Notes under the pieces: generated by a model
Databases searched by the model: none
The model's input: only the letters and a program-made list of their open reading frames with translations
What the model was told of the DNA's origin: nothing
Made by a program: the position numbers and the translations under genes
Shown: positions 57,862 through 64,000 of the stretch, piece by piece
How positions within the stretch are numbered: the first letter of the stretch is position 1
Layout: every line of letters begins with the position of its first letter
Origin: Zoroaster sp. YZ-2022
Taxonomy: Eukaryota; Echinodermata; Asteroidea; Forcipulatida; Zoroasteridae
DNA: 64,000 bases
Direction of reading: 5' to 3'
Assembly (NCBI GenBank): GCA_029582265.1
Contig: CM055823.1
Coordinates: 10,266,821-10,330,820 of the forward strand

Positions 57862-58152
57862 TTGTTGATTGTACCGGTGGGCACGAGCGAAGTAAGAACT
57901 AGGCCTACCCCCTGGGGACGCGGTTGCCAAAAAAGAGATTATTGTATTTTAGACAGGTTCCAGTTGTCTCTATTGCATGTATTGCACGGTGCGAGTCAGG
58001 TCACTAGACTACAACGCCACGTTGTTGAAATTTGGCGCTCTCAGTATGAACTAGAGAACACACACGAGTGGACGGAATTGTCAATATTATCAATCGACAA
58101 ACATCGAGCTAATAAGTCCACGAAAACCATCCTCATCAAAAGTATCTATTGG
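57862..58152 (+). CDS. Candidate first coding exon of an unrecognised gene
   Basis: A frame of 97 codons opens with ATG and ends in frame at a strong donor (CTATTGGGTAAGTACTC). The second half (RHVVEIWRSQYELENTHEWT and on) has soluble-protein composition; the first half overlaps no element. No domain or signal peptide seen. The phase after the last base is 0, which agrees with the exon-like island at 62131. The intervening island at 60071 would introduce a stop. Could equally be a chance frame in a non-coding exon. Confidence 0.25.
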
Positions 58153-58527
58153 GTAAGTACTCATACTTAATTAGTTTTTAAAATTGGGGGAAATTATCAA
58201 TCGAATTTTAAAATGTTCGACGCTGCACGAATTTGGTTCTCCGACATGCGAGAACCGTTATCTAGTACTGTAGTAGTATCGTGGCCGTATAGTGTGTCGC
58301 CGTTGGTGTACTGAATTTGAAAGGTTTTATTGTCATACCATTTTCTACAAAAAGCATTGATCTTTTATAGAGACAAACAACATTAATTATTGGAAAGAAT
58401 GTCAAATGTCTAACGTGTACAAAACGGCCAACAGCTCACTGGATGTGCGTACATGTATATACATTTTCTCTCGAGTATGCCCTCTTTCGTCTTTTAGTCA
58501 CAGCCTGTGATGATATTTCTTTATTGG

Positions 58528-58987
58528 GTAGAATGTCGTATCCAATCGCCCCTTTTCAAGTTTTTTATTATTTAAAAAAAAAAAGTTTTTGCAACCACTA
58601 ACTAGTTAACAAATTATTCTATCGATTATTTGGGGGTACAGAAAGCAAAAACTATCTTTAAAATCCACTTTTATTAGGATGGTTTCAGGCTTTATTTCCG
58701 TTATAAAAAATCCTTCCCTTCAAAAAATCGAAGAATCCTAGTATAGTTGCCATTGCGCACATCCAATGACCGCGTTGGTCAGTAATTGGGGAGTTGATAA
58801 GATCAGACTGACATGCATGAGGAAGTTGTATACCAAAAATGCCAAATTTTTCATGAAATAAATATCCTGGAATAATTTGAAGTATATGTCCATCATCATT
58901 AATATGTTCTCCACCTTACTGGGTAGGTAAGATTACTTTATTGGTTATATTGAATGAGAAAAAGTGGCGGTCGGATACATTCTACCC
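58528..58987 (+). mobile_element. GTAGAATGTCGTATC-family MITE, solo copy
   Basis: TIR GGGTAGAATGTCGTATCC at the left and, inverted, GGGTAGAATGTATCCGACC at the right. The interior closely matches 11649-12085. The flanks CTTTATT and CTTTTTATT are only an approximate TSD. Confidence 0.85.
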
Positions 58988-59038
58988 CTTTTTATTTCAA
59001 ACAAAATAAAAAAAGTTAAACTTTAACAATTTGTTCCT

Positions 59039-59682
59039 CATATGTGACCGGCTCCACAAAAATGGGTATTATAGGACAAAATTTAAAAATTGAGTTACAT
59101 ACATGTACATAGCTGAATTGGTTACATTATAAGCTTTAATTTGGTGTAGGTTTGAACCCTGTGGCGTTTTGCATTCTGGAGATACTGATTTTTGCATATT
59201 CATATTGTACAAATTAACGGAAGTGCCTTCAGAGATACAGCCCTTTAAACACAGCAAGTGGAAAAAGAAATGAGCTAAGAAGAAACTCTCTTGAATGCCC
59301 ATAGCAACAGTTATGTTCCTTTTCAGCTATGGCTAATGAGGTGTTTTATTTAAAAATATTTATTAAACTTAACCAACAAAATAAAAAACAAAGGAACAAA
59401 AGTCTTTGTCAAAATCTGGAGGTTTTTCTTCCCTAAAACGGACAGTCACACAGAAGACGAACACAAGGGACACAAAAACATTTGTTTTTTCATCTTTACT
59501 TATCAATAATAATATTTCTGTAAATAAATTATGAAAGTATTGATATAATAGAAGCCAATAAACCAACAACAAAAATCACGTTGTGAATTTTTTTTTCACC
59601 CTTTCCACATAGAACAGCCCTTTACGTTAATTAGCACAGCGTCCCTTAATCCCCTTTTTCGCAGAGAGGGTCACATATGACG
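59039..59682. mobile_element. ~640-bp TIR element, CATATGTGACC ends
   Basis: CATATGTGACCGGCTCC at the left and GAGGGTCACATATGAC at the right. The interior is AT-rich; frames on the - strand have no domains. Confidence 0.6.
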
Positions 59683-60070
59683 ACCTTAAACCAGTGCTGT
59701 ATGTCTCGAGACCACATCCGGTATTTCTGTATTTTGTTCTGAAAATAATCCAAAATATGGATTTAGAGAAAAGCGTATTTCAAAAATCCAAGCCTGGCAC
59801 AAAACATCCTCCAAAAATTCTGAGTTTTAACAAATGTATCGGTTGATTTTCCTGAGAATTGTGATGTAGTAATTGCTGGCCCACTGAATGCACTCCGTGA
59901 AATAAGACCAGCCAAATATTGTGGAAATGAAAGGTTCAATTTTTTTAAGTTTTGTGATTAAAAAAAAAAAAAAACGTTGAGTGAATTTATTTTTTGTGTA
60001 CATTTGTAAACATCCCAACTCTACTGTTTTGGCTTGATGAAGTTAAATTGGTTTTGTAATCTTTCAACAG

Positions 60071-60176
60071 ATCAGTCTGGCTGGGTCGCGGGTTGTGAGA
60101 ATAACATGATAGCTTCAACGGCGTAGCATGCTATAGGATGTGTCAACTTGTTGAGGGATTTCTGTGAAACGTAGTG
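60071..60176 (+). other. Exon-like island, non-coding in all frames
   Basis: Acceptor TAATCTTTCAACAG and donor GTAGTGGTAAGTTTG bound 106 bp. All three frames have stops, so if transcribed it is an untranslated or non-coding RNA exon. Confidence 0.25.
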
Positions 60177-60879
60177 GTAAGTTTGAGATTTTTTATCAAG
60201 TTAAAGGGAAGGTACAACATTGGTAATGCACATCCATTGCAATCCTCCAGTTTTCAAGAAATATCATAAATCATAAAACTAACCTGTGAAAGTTTCATCA
60301 CAATAGGTTCCCACGTTGAGAAAAGAACAAAACTGTTACATATCTGTCATGTTTTTACTCCATTGTTTTTCAGTATATTTACCAACTTCACATCAAGTTA
60401 GCTTTCAGATAATAATGTGGTCATGACCAATACTAGTAAACTACACATTCCCTTTAAATGCTAGTCGCCATATTCAGATGTTTCTGTTTTGCTTCTTCAC
60501 CTAAGTTAAATAAATATTGATAATTTACCAACAAAAACATGAGGGAAGCAAAATCTCCGAAAATATCATTTCCAATCCTCGCAGGACTATATACTTTCCT
60601 CTCCTTAAGTGTGTCCTCTATCGTCTTTCATAGGAAAATCTGATATTTTTCATATTTGAATAGACAAGTGGCAGTTAATTGTATTTAACATTCTACTTAT
60701 CAGGTTTAGCAACTTAAAGGGAAGATATGACATGGGTATTTTAATGCCAGTAAAGCTGCTTCTACAAGTATACTTTCTCTCTTTGAAGAAACCAGTCTGG
60801 AGTCAAGACTTTTCGCAAATACATTGTAGTTGATGTTTGACAACATTTTGAAATTTGTCTGCAATCGACCCAAACCTTA
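60177..60879. other. No gene; dispersed repeat relics
   Basis: AAAGGGAAGGTACAACATTGGTAAT at about 60204 and AAAGGGAAGATATGACAT at about 60717 are related dispersed repeats, also seen at 17166 and 42335. Confidence 0.45.
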
Positions 60880-61205
60880 ACCCTCCTATAGGTTTAACAA
60901 TCAAAGACACTCAAAATTTCCATGTACCTCCCAACCCATTGACTTTGTGCAGTGCACTCAAATAAATGCAAGGACATGTGGGTATGGTAGGAGGTCAAAC
61001 CAAAACCACTGTATATGCAGTACATACACAGCTCTGTGTGACTCTGCATATAACTTATGTAGGACATACACACGTGTGGTTGACTGCCACTAACTCCAGC
61101 ACTCTTAGAGAAAAATACATGTGTGAACAATTTGCATTGCAACCAAAAGTACTCAAGTGACTGTCTGTGGGTGCGGTGCTTACTGGGCATAGGAGGGTTA
61201 ATGTG
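60880..61205. mobile_element. Short TIR element, TTAACCCTCCTAT ends
   Basis: CCTTAACCCTCCTATAGG at the left and, inverted, CATTAACCCTCCTATGCCC at the right. A further inverted end, ATAGGAGGGTTAAT, lies at about 61970, so the true element may be longer. Weak. Confidence 0.5.
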
Positions 61206-62130
61206 ATTAAGCAATGCAGTGTTGGCCACTGTTCTGAACTATGTGTAAAAAACCTAGGCGCTTCATGGCCATGATTAATATGAAAGCAAACAAATCTGAA
61301 AGCATTTTTAATGTTCTTGTTAATGAATACATTGATATGAGTTGAACAGTTATTTGAAATCCCAGATTCCAGGAATAATGTCTTACCTAAAAGTATAATC
61401 ACAAAGACGGAAGTTAGTTTGAAGGGATTCCAAAAATCATGTATTCCCCTGCAAAAGTTTTTTTTTGTATAAATGAAACGGCTTTAAATGACACTAATGT
61501 TTACATAGTTCAGTTGTTGGAACCTAAATGTAGTATACATTTTTATTAAACCTTTTTAAACTTCTTGATAACCTCTGTCAAATGCCCATTTAGATCTGCA
61601 TGTTAACCCTTGTATACATGCAGTCTCTAAAATGCTGCAAAAAAAAGAACTGCTAAGTACACAATGCTTTTTGTGTGCATGCCTCAAAATATTGCATACT
61701 GTACACAAGAATGGTACATGGATACCCCAAAATGCCCCTGGGTATGGGACAAAAACCAAACTGATCGTCACACAGTATGTGTATACCGCAAGTTACTGCA
61801 CTGGTTTATTTCAAGTTAGCCTTGCAATGAAACAAAGCAGGTGGCTGCTTCAGTTTACCTCATCTCTCTGAAGAGCCTTGGGCTATGCCATTAATCATTA
61901 GATAAGAAAGTGTGTACCACAATATGTCCCAGTTGAGACATTTTGAAGAACTACAATGTACACTGATAATAGGAGGGTTAATAGTTATGTTTCATTGTAT
62001 TTAAGAGTACAATATCGGGGAATATGAAAATGGATTGTATGCAGCAATGGCACAGGAGGGTGCTGACTTCTGTGGTCACCAACCGTGAGAGTGAGTGTTG
62101 AAATAAATGTGCAACTTTATCTTTGTACAG
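61206..62130. other. No gene recognised
   Basis: Frames on both strands are short and lack domains. Contains the extra inverted end at about 61970. Confidence 0.35.
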
Positions 62131-62215
62131 ATTGTTGAGAGAAATGACTACAATGCAATTTGCTGCCCTGCTTATGCCTGCAATCAAGGCCTGGAGTTCA
62201 ATGAGGGGGAAAAAA
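62131..62215 (+). CDS. Candidate internal coding exon
   Basis: Acceptor TATCTTTGTACAG and donor AAAAAAGTAAGTTTTC bound 85 bp. One frame is open throughout, reading IVERNDYNAICCPAYACNQG and eight more residues. The Cys spacing suggests a small disulfide or zinc-binding segment, but no family can be assigned. One extra base carries over to the next exon. Confidence 0.3.
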
Positions 62216-62798
62216 GTAAGTTTTCTCGTTAAAAACTTTGTTATAATCCTGAATGAATTGTTTAGAAATCAATCTGCACATGTCTGTTTTAAAAGGTATT
62301 TGGTTTTAGAAGATATTTTAAATGGCAGGTGTAGTCATCACTAGCAGACACTTTGCTATTTGGCACACAGATTTCTTTATACATTTATTTCCTGTTGGCA
62401 TTCCCAAAATTCTATTTTGACTTAATATTTATGTAGCAATTTAAGTCCAGGTTGTCTATGAAGACCAAACATTAACATGCATGATGGTTGCTCCTCAAAT
62501 ACTTTTCGTCTTAAATTACTGAGTACACCTTGTTATAATCTAACAAGCATTACCTGATGAGATCTAGAATTCGGCAAGTAACTTTTTCCTAAATTCAAAA
62601 ATCTTAAACATTACAGAACTTTACCTAAACAATTGTATACCTCCCTCTTGATAAACTGTCTTAAATTTCATCACAGATCAACGTTGTTGTCAGTTCCGTG
62701 AAACAATACATACAAATTACTACAAAAGTTGTTTGGACACCAAAGTTATTCAAAAATGATCTTTTTAAATGAGTTTTCATTTTGGTTTTTTCCTGTAG

Positions 62799-62847
62799 GG
62801 ATGCTTGCCACCTCCAAGACGAGTCATTTCCTGCTGTAACCTACTGA
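62799..62847 (+). CDS. Candidate terminal coding exon
   Basis: It follows TTTGGTTTTTTCCTGTAG. Joined in phase to 62131-62215 it adds a split Arg codon and then DACHLQDESFPAVTY before a TGA. No AATAAA was noticed close by. Only the phase agreement and splice consensus support it. Confidence 0.25.
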
Positions 62848-63019
62848 TGACCCAGTCTTAAATATGTTTGCTTCATCTTGGGATACCTACTGCTTAACAA
62901 CACACATGACCAACGATGAAGGATCCACAAACTGCCTAAACAAGCTTGATCCATTCTAATGTGTTTTGTGAATTCAAACTTGTCAATGCTATCAGCTACT
63001 TTTTAATTTTATACAGAAT

Positions 63020-64000
63020 AACAACAAAATATTCAGCTTTGTGTGGAAAGAGAACTCTTTCCTAAATTCAAACAGAAAATTAACTTTAAAATATCAGTAA
63101 TGTAGAATTACCAATGCTATACCTTTCTCTTGTGTTTTCTGAACAGAAAGTGAACTCTTTCCTGAATTCAAATTATTTGAATTTGGAAATGTTAATTATA
63201 GAGAATTACTGATGTTTCTGACAATGTTGTACCAATTTGTAAACATTTACTCTCTTAACCCTAACTCCCTAGACAACAAAAGCAGTTGGAGGATTTTTAT
63301 TGTTCAGTAACAATGCTTAGGGTTAAAGAAAGACAACTCTCTCCTAAATTCAAACAGAAAATTATTTCACTTAAAATGTCAGTAATGTTAATTATAGAGA
63401 ATTACCAATGCTATGCTTTCTCTATTTTATTTTACAGAATGATTGCTGTTTCCGATAATGTACATTTACAGCTTTGTGTGGAATTTAAGAAAGAGAACTC
63501 TTTCCTAAATTGAAACAGAAAATTATTTCAATTAAAATGTCAGTAATGTAGAATTACCAAGCCACAAAAAGTAAGCAGTGCATTCTTGTAATATGAAATG
63601 TTAAATAGAGAATTACCAATGCTTTTTCTATCTTGTTAAAAAGTATTTTTACATTATGATTGGTACGTTACCGACATGTTTGTGTGGAATTTAAGAAAGA
63701 GAACTCTTTCGTAATTTCAAACAGAAAATTATTTCACTTAAAATGTTTTCTGAACAGAAAGTAAACAGTGCTATACATGCATGTAATATGAAATGTTGAT
63801 TAGAGAATTACCAATGCTTTCTCTCTTATTTTACAGAATGATTGCTGTTTATGTTGGAATAATTTGTACTTTCACTTGGTGAAATTTAAGAAAGAACTCT
63901 TTCCTAAATTCAAATTATTAGACTTTGGTAATTAGAGAATTACCAATACTATGCTTTTTATATCTTGTTAAAAGTATTATTTTACAGTATAATTGTTATG
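63020..64000 (+). repeat. ~160-200-bp degenerate tandem repeat, runs off the edge
   Basis: GAACTCTTTCCTAAATT recurs at about 63049, 63150, 63335, 63494, 63700 and 63891, each followed by CAAACAGAAAATTA and AGAGAATTACCAATGCT words. Several units include TATTTTACAGAATGATTG, a splice-acceptor-like string. A relic lies at 54590. Confidence 0.85.

Overview
The window looks like AT-rich, intron- and repeat-rich nuclear DNA from a marine invertebrate, probably a deuterostome and possibly an echinoderm. That guess rests on the repeat style: tRNA-derived SINEs, hAT elements with GGGCGTC/GGCGTAGCC-type ends, short 'AAAGGGAAGGTAC'-type dispersed repeats and many TACATGTA words. No species marker was seen. 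There are two 500-base runs of N (scaffold gaps). I see no bacterial operons, rRNA genes or CRISPR.

Only one protein-coding gene is convincing: a 681-residue poly-C2H2 zinc-finger protein at 14369-16414 (+). Its whole coding region lies in one exon, after a good splice acceptor and a strong Kozak start. It grew recently by a 486-bp (six-finger) tandem duplication that also copied a degenerate finger. A few exon-like islands on the + strand (24.3, 31.6, 57.9, 60.1, 62.1 and 62.8 kb) could belong to an unrecognised multi-exon gene or a non-coding RNA. The best chain is 57862-58152, 62131-62215 and 62799-62847, whose phases agree, but it is unproven.

Nearly everything else is mobile or repetitive DNA, often nested, and several insertions have readable target-site duplications (TSDs). 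Left part (1-13 kb): a 29-bp minisatellite; a 2.2-kb hAT element with an 8-bp TSD and a second element nested in its dead transposase; a 5.96-kb foldback element with 1.7- and 2.0-kb inverted arms made largely of ~228-bp subrepeats, a spacer holding two LINE fragments, and a 10-bp TSD; and a MITE inserted into another copy of its own family. Middle (16-33 kb): terminal-inverted-repeat (TIR) elements beside the zinc-finger gene; a 36-bp minisatellite that is open in frame; a 3.2-kb palindromic element with a nested 1.26-kb insertion; a 68-bp satellite split by a 2.5-kb DNA element and a 1.3-kb LINE; a mariner-like MITE; and a foldback mosaic.

Right part (34-64 kb): a decayed protein-primed family-B DNA polymerase of Polinton/Maverick (adintovirus-like) type on the - strand, facing a second, diverged fragment of the same family at the assembly gap; a 1.84-kb hAT element with a perfect 8-bp TSD; a 59-bp minisatellite of about 47 copies; a pair of ~415-bp direct repeats around a two-unit higher-order array; several SINEs, including a head-to-head pair; and a repeat array running off the right edge. 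The region reads as a transposon graveyard with one young zinc-finger gene inside it.
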